In this document: piece by piece, positions 11,271 through 21,526 of the stretch
Numbering within the stretch: the first letter of the stretch is position 1
Layout of the letters: every line of letters starts with the position of its first letter
Position numbers and translations under genes: made by a program
Source of the DNA: Silurus meridionalis
Lineage: Eukaryota; Chordata; Actinopteri; Siluriformes; Siluridae
Direction: 5' to 3'
Assembly (NCBI RefSeq): GCF_014805685.1
Contig: NC_060906.1
Span: 6,018,133 to 6,082,132, forward strand
Length of the DNA: 64,000 bases
The notes under the pieces: model-generated
Seen by the model: the letters and a program-made list of their open reading frames with translations, nothing else
What the model was told of the DNA's origin: nothing
Databases searched by the model: none

Positions 11271-11612
11271 GTTGAGCTCAGTAGCTCCTGGTTTTATAAC
11301 CATGAAGACTGTAGAAAGAACATTACTTATAATCTTATACTCCAGTACTCATGTTAGTTCTCACTCTCCAGTGTTCTGTATTGTTGAAAGATTTATGATC
11401 AAACTCTTGATGTCACCCAAATGAGGATGGGTTTCCCTTTGGAGTCTGGTTCCTCTCAAGGTTTCTTCCTCATAACATCTAAGGGAGTTTTTCACCACGG
11501 CTGCTCATCAGGGACAAATTCACACCATTCACCTTGACTGTTGATTTGTGTTAAGCTGCTTTGAGACAATGTCTGTTGTGAAAAGCGCTATACAAATAAA
11601 CTCGACTTATTA
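11271..11612 (+). mobile_element. L2 3' UTR/tail inside element A spacer
   Basis: The segment matches L2 3' UTR copies elsewhere: agctcctggttttataac, ggtttcttcctcataacatc, and the terminal gctatacaaataaactcgac. It ends where the minisatellite starts. The same tail sits at the equivalent place in element B (33,351-33,622). Confidence 0.85.
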
Positions 11613-11613
11613 T

Positions 11614-13592
11614 TTAGGGTTACTGCGTTATGGGTTGGGTAATAAAATAGGGTTGCAGGTTAGGGTCAGGGTTATAAATTAGGGTTAGAGGGGTTGAGGT
11701 AGAATTATAATTTTATGGTTACTGGGTTAGAGGTAGGGTTATAATTTAGGATAACAGGGGTAGGGGGTGGGGTTATAAGTCAGGGTTAGAGGTAGGGTAA
11801 AAAATTACAATATTATGGGTAGGGTTATGAGTTAGGGTTAAAGGGTTAGGGATAGGGTTATAATTTAAGGTAAAATGGTTAGGGGATAGAATTATAAATT
11901 AGGATTAAAGAGTTAGCGGGTAGGGTTATAAATTAAGGTAACAGGGTTGGGTTAAATTATAAGAGAGTAACAGGGTTAGTGGTAGGGTTATAATTTAGGG
12001 TAACATGGTTAAGGGTAGTGTTATACGTTAGGTTTACAGGATTATGGGTAGGGCAATAAATTAGAGCAATAGGGTTAATGTAAGGGATATAATTTTGTGT
12101 TACATGGTTAGGGGTAGGGTAATAAATTAGCGATACAAGATAAGGGTTAGGGTTATGAGTAAGGGCAACAGGGTTAGGGGTTGGGTTATAAAGAGTTACA
12201 AGGTAAGGGCTAGGGTTATGAAGTAGAGTTGCAGGGTCAGAGGGTATGGTTATAATTTAGGGTTACAGGATTAAGAATAGGGTTATAATTTAGGGTTACA
12301 GAATTAGGGGTAGGGTTATAAATTAGGGTTACAGGGTTAGAGGTGGGGTTATAAATTAGTTTCACAGGGTTAGGAGTAGGATTATAAATTAAAGTTAGGG
12401 GTAGGGTTATAATTTTGGGTTACAGGATTATTGGGTAGGGTTATAATTGAGGGTTACCAGGTTCAGGGTATCTTAACAAATTAGAGTTACAAAATTAGGG
12501 GTAGGATTACGAATTAGGGTAACAGGATTAGCGGTTGAGTTACAAATTAGAGTTGCAGGGTTAAGGGTGGGGTTATAAATTAGGGTAACAGGGTTAGATG
12601 TATGCTGATAATTTAGGGTTAGGGTCATAATTAAGGATTACAGGGTTAGCAGGTATGGTTATAAATTAGGGTTAGGGGTAGGATTATAAATAAGGGTTAC
12701 ATGATTAGGGGGTAGGGTTATAAATGAGGGTTACAAGATTTGGGGTAGAGTTATAAGTTAGTGTTGAAGAGTTAGAGGGTAGGGTTATACATTAGGGTAA
12801 CAGACTTAGGGGTAGGGTTATAAATCACGGTTATAGGGGGTAGGGTTTTAAATTAGGGTTATAGGGTTAGGGGCAGAATTATAAATTAGGATTACAGGGT
12901 CAGGAGTATGGTCATAATTTAGGGTTACAGGGTTAGGGGGTAGGATTATACTTAGGGTTACAGGGTTAGGGCGTAGGGATAAACGTTAATGTTACTGGGT
13001 TAGGGGGTAGTGTGATAATTTAGGGTTACAGGGTTAGGGCAAAGGGTAATAAGGGTTACAGGTTTAGGGATTGGGTTGTAACACCTACATGGATAGGGTG
13101 GGGAAGGGCTATAAGTTGGGGTAACAGGGGTGGGTGTGTGGGTAAATTTGCACTTTCCAAGTTTGCTTTGTAGAATTAAAGAGTTATATTTATATTAAGT
13201 TTGTAATCTGGTGTACTTGTATAGATTTATTTATTGCTAGAGACTCAAAGTACTTTTGTACGTCGCTCTGGATAAGGGCATCTGCTAAATGCCGCAAATG
13301 TAAATGTATATGCTATAAACTAGGGTAACAAGGTTAGGTTTTAGGGTTGGTGTAGGCTCATAACCCATATATGGATTAGGTGGGGTAGGGGTATACATTT
13401 GGTTTACAGGGTTAGGTTCAGGGTTATAAATTAGGGTTACAGGGGTAGGGACATAATTTAGGGTTAATTTAGGGGTAGTGGTTGGGGTAGGGTCATAACC
13501 CCTACATGAATAGGGGTGGTGTTAGGGTGTACATTATGGTTACAGGGTTAGGGGTAGGGTTATAAATTAGGGTTACAGGGTTAGGGTTATGC
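11614..13592. repeat. telomere-like G-rich minisatellite, 33-bp unit
   Basis: Degenerate units of about 33 bp are built from TTAGGG-like blocks: gggttaca, gggttagg, ggtaggg and ttataaatta. There are roughly 55 copies, with the G-rich strand on plus. A foreign insertion of about 170 bp lies at 13,140-13,312. The unit is not a plain hexamer repeat, so this is an interstitial telomere-like minisatellite and not a chromosome end. The many GGG runs make G-quadruplex formation plausible. Confidence 0.9.
13140..13312 (+). mobile_element. SINE/LINE 3'-tail fragment within the array
   Basis: The segment ends gtcgctctggataagggcat, ctgctaaatgcc, gcaaatgtaaatgta, the conserved tail shared with the SINE at 53,745-53,932. 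The upstream part shows no tRNA-like head, so it is a partial copy or LINE fragment inserted in the minisatellite. Confidence 0.6.
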
Positions 13593-13630
13593 ATTTTTAA
13601 TGCCTCTTCCATCACAGGCAGACAGACATA

Positions 13631-16141
13631 AACAGCACATGTTTATGACTGCTAGAGCACTGATAGATACTGTGTCTCAGCAGCAGTTCCCTTTGGGCTG
13701 TGGATAAATAACGCTTTGGTTTTTATTATTTCTCCATCCATGGGGTTACAGGAAAAAGTAGCAAAGTGGGAGTGAGCAATTAGATAGAGCAGACTGAATC
13801 CTTATACCCATATGGTCATATTTCTCCTGCCCTCTCGACAATAATCGATGATTCTACCGTGGGGCAGAATGAGTTAGAGTACTGCTTTGAAGCTGATTTT
13901 AATTTTTTTTATTTCAGGTGCCTTGTTTGACATTAAACAGATTAAATTGTCATTATTTCTAATAATTTAGGTTAAAATTGTAGGCTTGCCTGAAGCAGCC
14001 AGCTGTGGGTCGATCAGTCCTCTGCTTGTAAATCATGACTAAATGGAATGGGTTTATTTATTTATTAACCAATTTTTAATATAATTTATTCCATGCAAGC
14101 GTGTGAATAATCAATGATTTGTACCCCTTCCTATAGTTTCTATAATAAAACTGATTAGTGAAAAGTGCTTGCTGTAATATCGCTATAAACACGGTGTGCC
14201 TCAGGGGTGGATCCTGTGGTAAGTGCTATTATGAATGGGGGGAGGATGGAAAAGATGGAAAAAAGAAGAAGAATGAGGGTTGATGCGGTAAACGGTGCAG
14301 ATTCAACTACTGTTGAACTCCTTTAGGAAGGGGGTTTTATGGCTGAAACGAGATGTTGAATCTTGTAATTCTCTGTCTATTCTGTGGATTCATGGTTCCT
14401 ACAGGTCGGGATCAAATAGTTCAGTAGAAGTGCTTCAAAGAGGATTAATTTCAAAACATTATTCTGATGATGATCAGAATTCCCTCACACACAGTATTTT
14501 TTTTTAAATGTTCATTGACATTGTATAAAAGCTTTGTAATTTGCACCAGAATTGCTTTTTTATTACAAGTACGATTGCCACCCACAAGCTACAATGAGAA
14601 CGTCATGATACAGGAAACCACAAACTGCAATTCCCAGGAGTCACTGCTGCCTACTAACATGGCTGCCGTGGACTACATTCCCCAGACCTCAGCTACAGTT
14701 CCATGTTCACAGTCACCCAGTTCCTGATTGATTACACCTGCACGCAATTTGGTTGTAGAATTTAAAAGGACTCACAAAGCCTATGCTCATGAAATGTCAT
14801 CTGAGAGCACACATAAGACAAAGCATGAGTATGGAAACAGCTTTAAAGAAAACAGACCATATGATATGAGGTTAATTATAAGTTTTAAGAACTGCACCGA
14901 AGGTACACAGCAGCAACAATGGAGTCAAAAGGGACACCAGTTAAAGTTATGAGAAATGCAAGGGAGAAAGCAGGACAAAAGGAATCACTAAAATAGAGGA
15001 TGTTCACTCTCCAATGGTGGGAAAGAACATTGAGGTGAAATGAAGGTGTGGGAAAAGTGAGGCAAAGTTATTAATCTCTGTGGCATATGAAAGTTAAGCA
15101 TTAAATTGCACTTATGATCATCTGAATATAAATAAAAATACAAAAGGCTATAATGTGTGATTTGAAGAAAAACTATGGTTCCTATGAATATTAGGAGTTC
15201 GGTGACCAACTGTACATGCAGAACGTCATGGTACTTCATTAAGGAAAGAAACAGGACTTTTGGCCATGAAGCACAGTGGAACAGCAGCACTGCTTAGAGA
15301 GATGTTTCAGTAAGAATATCCGACAGCTGGTCTACACATTCTTTTAGCAAATAAACATTTTTCAACAGCTGTTGCTGCTTACAGCATGTTCATCTACAAC
15401 AGCTATGACCTCTACAAAGTCCTCACCACTTATCTCATCTTCAGGGTCATTTAAAGCAGAGTTTTTGTTCATGTCTTGTTCTCCGTATACACAAAATGAC
15501 TTTGAAAAAAATCTAACCTGTTGTCTGTAGTCTTTCAAACATTGTTCTATACGACAAATTCAGAATGTCAAGTGTGTGGGCCTTTTGTGCAGCCTGCATG
15601 CTAGTGCTACTGAGAACCTTTCCAAACTGTTAGGATCAACCCAGTGCCCAGTGATGCCGATTTAACCTCTTCTCCTTGACCTCCAACAATCTTTGTTCAC
15701 TGCTATGAAATTGATTCCTGACCTTTTTTCGTTCTTTTCTTTTATAATAGTCTTCATCTTAAGTGCTGCCTCATCCATCGTATGTCACAAAGTGGTCCTT
15801 GACATGAGCGTGGTGTTAGGCTGAAGATCATACAAAAACATTTTAAATGATTGCTGTTCTACCACACTTAAGGGTTGGAGACTGAGCATAAACTTCAACA
15901 CTACATGATCAACTTTGTTAATAGTTTCTCCCATCTTAAGCTGTGTGGAGGTTGAAGGAGCCTCCTTTCTCAGTTTCCCTACTCCTTGGTGCTGTTAGGG
16001 CATTATATCTCTGCATATGGCTACCATGCTTTCTGTGCAAAAAGGAAACGTTCAAAACTACATATCCAGAGATCAGCCTCCCTCTCTTTGACAAATAAAT
16101 GAACAGTCATGTGCATTTAGCATGTCAGATGTGAGCTCCGG
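13631..16141 (+). repeat. element A right arm
   Basis: The arm is the inverted partner of 7217-10,766. It reads outward from acagcacatgtttatgactg to the outer end gtcagatgtgagctccg, where an L2 tail on the minus strand begins. The outer 700 bp (15,441-16,141) are part of a tandem duplication. Short open frames (for example 14,467-14,727 and 14,728-14,952) recur in other arms. They begin at non-ATG codons or change frame between copies, so I do not call them genes. Confidence 0.85.
14624..14690 (+). promoter_or_regulatory. ZNF143-like and YY1-like site cluster in arm
   Basis: Within about 60 bp are gcaattcccaggag (close to the ZNF143 site ACTACAATTCCCAG), AACATGGCTGC at 14,656-14,666 (matches the YY1 consensus AANATGGCNGC), and gactacattccccag at 14,670-14,684. 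The cluster recurs in all four arms (for example 34,885-34,945). Regulatory function is inference from motif matches. Confidence 0.35.
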
Positions 16142-16530
16142 AGTCAAGTCAAGTCTATTTCTATAGCGCTTTTCACAACAGACATTGTCTCAAAGCAGTT
16201 TTACAGAAATCAACAGGTAAACGGTTTGCATTTGTCCCTGATGAGCAGCCGTGGTGACTGTCGCAAGGAAAAACTCCCTTAGATGTTCTGAGGAAGAAAC
16301 CTTGAGAGGAACCAGACTCAAAAGGGGAACCCATCCTCATTTGGGTGACCATCAAGAGTCTGATTATAAATCTTTCAACAATACAGAACACTGGAGAGTG
16401 AGAACTAACATGAGCACTGGAGTGTAATGTTCTTTCCACAGTCTTATACAGTCATTATAGTTATAAAACTAGGAGCTACTGAGCAACTCATAAAATAGCT
16501 CAACATTTGCGATCATCACAGATCCAACAC
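16142..16530 (-). mobile_element. L2 3' tail (minus), outside arm A-right
   Basis: The reverse complement is the L2 3' UTR: aacattacactccagtgctc, ggtttcttcctcagaacatc and ctatagaaatagacttgact at the end. The 3' end abuts the arm at 16,141, exactly as at 36,187 in element B. Confidence 0.85.
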
Positions 16531-16540
16531 CAGCTAACCC

Positions 16541-16858
16541 CAGGACTGTTTATCTAATCTACTACTCAAAGTGCAGTAAACAGTATGTGGGGGAGACTAG
16601 CAACACTTTGTATCAGTGTTGTGTCAGCTTAATTGTCAATGTCAAACACGAGAAAGAAGCCCATACTTTTATTGTCCAGCACTTTATTCCGCATGGTGTT
16701 GGGTCCCTGAAGATCATGGGACTACAACATAATAAATGGTGGTCTGACAACATAAGGAAATGAACAGAACGAACATGGATAAATAAATTGAGTTCCATGC
16801 ACCCATGGAGTTTGAATGAACAGTCTAGAGTAATTTGGAGCTCATGCTTATGACTGAC
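16541..16858 (+). pseudogene. Penelope-like element GIY-YIG endonuclease fragment, copy 1
   Basis: The frame from 16,548 reads VYLIYYSKCSKQYVGETSNT, the GIY-YIG-type core (here LIY...YVG) of Penelope-like retroelements. Further on come SLKIMGLQ and the C-terminal SMHPWGLNEQ. The family joins a reverse transcriptase to this endonuclease; here the RT part is absent (5' truncation). A few extra bases near 16,762 disturb the frame relative to copy 2. Confidence 0.75.
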
Positions 16859-17166
16859 AAAACATAAGGTATGAGTGCTTGGTGACTGGTAGGCCAGTGC
16901 ACAACATGGACACTGGGCTTGGCCGGCTCTGCACCACTTATCACACTAAACCCCAACCCTAATCCTCCAACCCCTTGTCGAGGAAAAATATTTTGACCAA
17001 CCTTATCTAGCGTGTGTTATAATCAAACTAATATTAATTCAACAAAATTAACCTAATAATTGGCGTAGAACTTATTAGATACAATAGACGTAGTTTGATT
17101 AAACCTATTTAGCCTGTATGTTAATCAAACTTATCAAACTTATATAACCTATTTACACAAGTAAAA

Positions 17167-17192
17167 TGATGATGATGATGATGATGATGATA
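17167..17192. repeat. (ATG)n microsatellite
   Basis: About eight ATG/GAT units; the duplicated partner is at 19,151-19,173. Confidence 0.85.
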
Positions 17193-18140
17193 AGGCATTT
17201 GTGTGAGAGTAGAATAGAGTCTGACTGATGTTATGAGTGTGTTGAATAGACAAAGAACAAAGACAGCATTGAGGAGATCTGAGCATGTTTATTGAGAGAA
17301 AAAAAGCTTGTGGGCTTCTGCAGCTGCAGAAGACATGAGGGAGTATTCTGGCTCAGTCGGGTGAAGGTAAAGTAGCAAGATAATCAGACGAAGGGACCGG
17401 AGATGGTGAGACAGTTACGTATTCCTACTTGGGTTTCTTCCTTTTCATCTTCAGGGTCATTTAAAGCAGAGTTTTTAATCTCATCTTGTTCTCCGTATAC
17501 ACAAAACTACTTTAAAAATCTAACCTGTAGTCTTTCAAACATTGTTCTATACGACAAATTCAGAATGTCAAGTGTGTGGGTTTTTTGAGCAGCCTGCATG
17601 CTGGTGTACTGAGAACCTTTCCAGACTGTTAGGATCAACCCAGTGCCCAGTGATGCCGATTTAACCTCTTCTCCTTGACATTCAACAATCTTAGGTCACT
17701 GCTATGAAATTGATACCTGACCTTTTTTCTTTCTTTTCTTTTATAATAGTCTTCATCTTAAGTGCTGCCTCATCCATCGTATGTCACAAAGTGGTCCTTG
17801 ACATGAGCGTGGTGTTAGGCTGAAGATCATACGAAAACATTTAAAATGATTGCTGTTCTACCACACTTAACGGTTGGAGACTGAGCATAAACTTCAACAC
17901 TACATGATCAACTTTGTTAATAGTTTCTCCCATCTTAAGCTGTGTGGAGGTTGAAGGAGCCTCCTTTCTCAGTTTCCCTACTCCTTGGTGCTGTTAGGGC
18001 ATTATATCTCTGCATATGGCTACTATGCTTTCTGTGCAAAAAGGAAACGTTCAAAACTACATATCCAGAGATCAGCCTCCCTCTCTTTGACAAATAAATG
18101 AACAGTCATGTGCATTTAGCATGTCAGATGTGAGCTCCGG

Positions 18141-18530
18141 AGTCAAGTCAAGTCTATTTCTATAGCACTTTTCACAACAGACATTGTCTCAAAGCAGCTT
18201 TACAGAAATCAACAGGTGAACGGTTTGCATTTATCCCTGATGAGCAGCTGTGGCGACTGTCGCAAGGAAAAACTCCCTTAGATGTTCTGAGGAAGAAACC
18301 TTGAGCCAGACTCAAAAGGGGAACCTATCCTCATTTGGGTGACTATCAAAAGTGTGATTATAAATCTTTCAACAATACAGAACACTGGAGAGTGAGAACT
18401 AACATGAGCACTGGAGTGTAATGTTCTTTCTACAGTCTTATTCAGTCATTATAGTTATAAAACTAGGAGCTACTGAGCAACTCATAAAATAGCTCAACAT
18501 TTGCGATCATCACAGATCCAACACCAGCTA
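18141..18530 (-). mobile_element. L2 3' tail (minus), duplicated copy
   Basis: This is the duplicate of 16,142-16,530, with a short deletion near 18,305 that removes the agaggaac seen in copy 1. Confidence 0.85.
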
Positions 18531-18538
18531 ACCCCAGG

Positions 18539-18838
18539 ACTGTTTATCTAATCTACTACTCAAAGTGCAGTAAACAGTATGTGGGGGAGACTAGCAACAC
18601 TTTGTATCAGTGTTGTGTCAGCTTAATTGTCAATGTCAAACACGAGAAAGAAGCCCATACTTTTATTGTCCAGCACTTTATTCCGCATGGTGTTGGGTCC
18701 CTGAAGATCATGGGACTACAACATAATAAATGGTGGTCTGACAACATAAGGAAACGAACATGGATAAATAAATTGAGTTCCATGCACCCATGGGGTTTGA
18801 ATGAACAGTCTAGAGTAATTTGGAGCTCATGCTTATGA
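18539..18838 (+). pseudogene. Penelope-like GIY-YIG endonuclease fragment, copy 2
   Basis: The uninterrupted frame runs to 18,838 and contains KQYVGETSNTL, HEKEAHTFIVQHFIPHGVGS, LKIMGLQHNKWW and HPWGLNEQ. These are the GIY-YIG core and the conserved C-terminal motifs of the Penelope endonuclease. No in-frame start exists; the fragment is 5' truncated. This copy keeps a frame that copy 1 has lost. Confidence 0.8.
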
Positions 18839-19433
18839 CTGACAAAACATAAGGTATGAGTGCTTGGTGACTGGTAGGCCAGTGCACAACATGGACACTG
18901 GGCTTGGCCGGCTCTGCACCACTTATCACACTAAACCCCAACCCTAATCCTCCAACCCCTTGTCGAGGAAAAATATTTTGACCAACCTTATCTAGCGTGT
19001 GTTATAATCAAACTAATATTAATCCAACAAAATGAACCTAATAATTGGCGTAGAACTTATTAGATACAATAGAAGTAGTTTGATAAAACCTATTTAGCCT
19101 ATATGTTAATCAAACTTATCAAACTTATATAACCTATTTACACAAGTAAAATGATGATGATGATGATGATGATAAGGCATTTGTGTGAGAGTAGAATAGA
19201 GTCTGACTGATGTTATGAGTGTGTTGAATAGACAAAGAACAAAGACAGCATTGAGGAGATCTGAGCATGTTTATTGAGAGAAAAAAAGCTTGTGGGCTTC
19301 TGCAGCTGCAGAAGACATGAGGGAGTATTCTGGCTCAGTCGGGTGAAGGTAAAGTAGCAAGATAATCAGACGAAGGGACCGGAGATGGTGAGACAGTTAC
19401 GTATTCCTACTTGGGTTTTCTTCCTTTTCATCT

Positions 19434-20700
19434 GCTGACATGAGATGGACATCTTTGATGTCAAGCATTTTAAAGCAACAAGGAAGACATGAAACTTTAG
19501 AACAGATGGCTGTTTTTAATAAAATAAGGCAATGGTGTTTGGGTAAAATTAGAGGAGAAAACACAAACATTTCATTTGTTTATTACTGGTGGTGCAGGAA
19601 CAGGCAAAAGTAATTTAATATAAAATGAGTCTGCACGACTATTGTCTCAGATTTCTTTGAATCCAGATGATTTGTGCCAACAGGCATTGCAGCATACAAT
19701 TTAAAGGCTGCAACAATTCACAACACATTTAGTATTGGCACAAATGTAAAGTTGCCATACACACCGTTGGGTGAGGACAAATTAAATACTAATCATAGAC
19801 GAAATATCTATGGTTGATAAATTATTGGCATATATACATGGAAGATTACGTCAAATTAAACAGAGTGGAGATTTGTCTGCTTTTGGTAATGTGAGTGTAA
19901 TTGCTGTTAGGGAATTTTTCCAATTGCCTCCTGTGAAGGGAAAACCAGTGTATGTGGACGTACCTGAAATGAGTTTATGGAGATGTTTTAGTGTTGTTGA
20001 ACTCACACAGGTTGTTAGACAAAAGGACAGTCATTTTGCTGAAATGTTAAACAGGTTAAGGCAAAGAAGCAAAACAACTGCACTAAACAGAGATGATTTA
20101 ATCATATCAAGTTGTGACAAGGTTGAGGAAGATAATGTATCTTTACACATTTATGCTACAAATGATCAAGTTCATATGCACAACTTGAAGCAGGATAAAA
20201 ATGTGAAATTGAAACGATAGAGGCAGAGGATTATGCATGGATTAAAAAAAGGCAAAATCTAATAGCTGGTCATCATGTAAAGGTTCATAACACGTTTGGC
20301 AGAAAAGTAACTTTTAGGCATAGATGCACGTGTTATGTTAATTAAAAACATAGATATTGATGATGGATTAGTTAATGGTGTTTGTGGTGTAGTTACTCAT
20401 ACCTTACATTCATCTAAAGAGAAGTTACCTGAAACTGTGTACGTTCAGTTTGATGATAGACATGTGGGATTGAAAAGACAAAAACAATGTTGATTTGAGG
20501 CAGCAAAATTGCTCCATTCTACACCTATATATGTAGAAGAGGAAAATGTTTGTACGAAAGCTGGTTTTCAGCGTCAGTTTCCTTTAAAACTAGCATGGGC
20601 ATGCACAGTACATAAAGTTCAGGGTTTAACTGTTGATACTGCTGTCGTTAGTGTAAAGTGTTTGCACCTGGTCAGGCTTATGTAGCTTTGAGCCGGTAAG
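19434..20700 (+). pseudogene. Pif1-family helicase domain of a Helentron
   Basis: Broken plus-strand frames show the Pif1 superfamily 1B helicase. Walker A GGAGTGKS lies at 19,589-19,612 and PTGIAAYNLKAATIHNTF follows near 19,679. Walker B reads LIIDEISMVD at 19,788-19,817 and FFQLPPVKGKP begins at 19,915. A 136-codon open frame starts at 19,810. Later come NGVCGVVTH and the C-terminal [18 protein letters not shown] near 20,595-20,650. Helitron-type elements use this helicase to unwind DNA during rolling-circle transposition. The Rep nuclease expected upstream is absent, cut off at the tandem-duplication boundary. Confidence 0.82.
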
Positions 20701-21486
20701 GAGTTTGTCAGGGTTAATAATTAAAGACTTTAGTGAAAAGGCCATTTTCTGTAATGATCAGATTTGTGAAGCTCTTCAAGAAATGCCATCTTTTATGGCA
20801 CATGATGAATCATTGGTGACAGTACAAGATAGTTCCTTTTCTGTGTTTATACTGAATGTACAGAGTTTGCGTTGCCATAAAGAGGATTTAAATGTGTCTA
20901 TTCAACATGTATTGCTGTAACTGAAACATGGCTGCCAGAACACTATCTGTCTGAAAGTGTACATTTAGAAAACTACAACTTTGTGGGTATTCCTCGTTGT
21001 GTTGCATACACAAGTAAATGTCCTCCTTTCAATGATTTGAAACTACAACAACATGGTGGAGTTGGAGTTTATACAACATGTGGAGTGCCAAACACTATTA
21101 TAACAATTCCAAATCTTAATTTAGAATGCCTGTTGACATATTTTCCTGAAAATGATATTTAGCTTGGTGTTATTTATAGACCACAAACATACCTTTTGTG
21201 TAGTTTAAAGAAAATCTGGGCAGGTTAAATCGATCAGCTGCCTTCAATTTCAAATAACATTGTGCTTGTGGGAGACTTTAATAATGATGCATTAAAGTCT
21301 AATTCTGTGTGCTCTTTTATGGCAGATAGGGGTTTTATTCAACATGTTAAGGAACCTACAACAGAAAAAGAAACATTAAAGGACCATGTGTACATAAAAC
21401 GTATGACAAATTTCTCAGTACACACAGATATTGTGCCAGTGTACTTTAGCACACACGAGGGGATTTTCTGCTCATTTAAACTTTGA
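20700..21486 (+). pseudogene. AP-endonuclease-like domain of a Helentron
   Basis: Downstream of the helicase the sequence reads FILNVQSLRCHKEDL (20,847), VTETWLPEHYL, GGVGVYTT, a run ending VLVGDFNNDALKS (21,262) and, at the C-terminus, HEGIFCSFKL. These are the signature blocks of the endonuclease/exonuclease/phosphatase fold: a TETW metal-binding motif, GDFN and a final H. Helicase plus this nuclease in this order is characteristic of Helentron/Helitron2 elements of fish and separates them from canonical Helitrons. Frameshifts and stops make it inactive. The stop at 21,484-21,486 lies within a perfect hairpin. Confidence 0.8.
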
Positions 21487-21526
21487 ATTGAAAGTTTAAA
21501 TGAGCAGAAAATCCCCTCGTGTGTGC
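21449..21526. repeat. perfect 36-bp inverted repeat (hairpin)
   Basis: The left arm 21,449-21,484 starts gcacacacgaggggattttc. The right arm 21,491-21,526 is its exact reverse complement, and the loop is six bases (gaattg). The hairpin covers the last codons and stop of the endonuclease frame. It could be the 3' structure of the Helentron, a fold-back duplication, or an assembly artefact. Confidence 0.95.

Larger units (their letters stand above)
7217..16141. mobile_element. palindromic (fold-back) element A
   Basis: Left arm 7217-10,766 and right arm 13,631-16,141 are inverted copies of each other; the left arm has gained 1.3 kb of hAT DNA. The spacer of about 2.86 kb holds, left to right, a unique TATA-containing segment, an L2 3' tail, and a G-rich 33-bp minisatellite. 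The same structure occurs inverted at 30.2-36.2 kb. No transposase frame is visible, and target duplications could not be defined because both outer ends join L2 3' UTR sequence. It could be a long-TIR DNA transposon, a fold-back element, or a segmental inverted duplication. Confidence 0.8.
15441..17450. repeat. tandem duplication, copy 1 (about 2.0 kb)
   Basis: Copy 1 contains the outer part of arm A-right, an L2 tail, a Penelope fragment and a unique AT-rich tail. It matches 17,451-19,433 throughout with small indels. The two copies meet at tcatct-tcagggtcattt (17,450/17,451), where the same tcatct also precedes 15,441 and closes copy 2 at 19,433. Confidence 0.9.
17451..19433. repeat. tandem duplication, copy 2
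   Basis: This is the second copy of the 2.0-kb unit, with only scattered substitutions and short indels against copy 1. It ends at tcatct (19,433), after which Helentron-derived sequence begins. A perfect 18-bp palindrome, cttctgcagctgcagaag, occurs in both units (17,315-17,332 in copy 1). Confidence 0.9.

Noticed and set aside
11614..13592. a true telomere or chromosome end
   Set aside because: The unit is a degenerate 33-mer containing ttataaatta, flanked on both sides by palindrome arms; it is interstitial.
14728..14952. 74-codon frame recurring in all four arms (9449, 14,728, 31,072, 34,987) as a possible element gene
   Set aside because: It starts at a non-ATG codon, one copy changes frame at its end, and no domain is recognisable; repetition follows from arm homology.
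17315..17332. 18-bp perfect palindrome cttctgcagctgcagaag as a regulatory operator
   Set aside because: It is present in both tandem copies with no associated gene or known site; simple PstI/PvuII-like symmetry gives no functional support.
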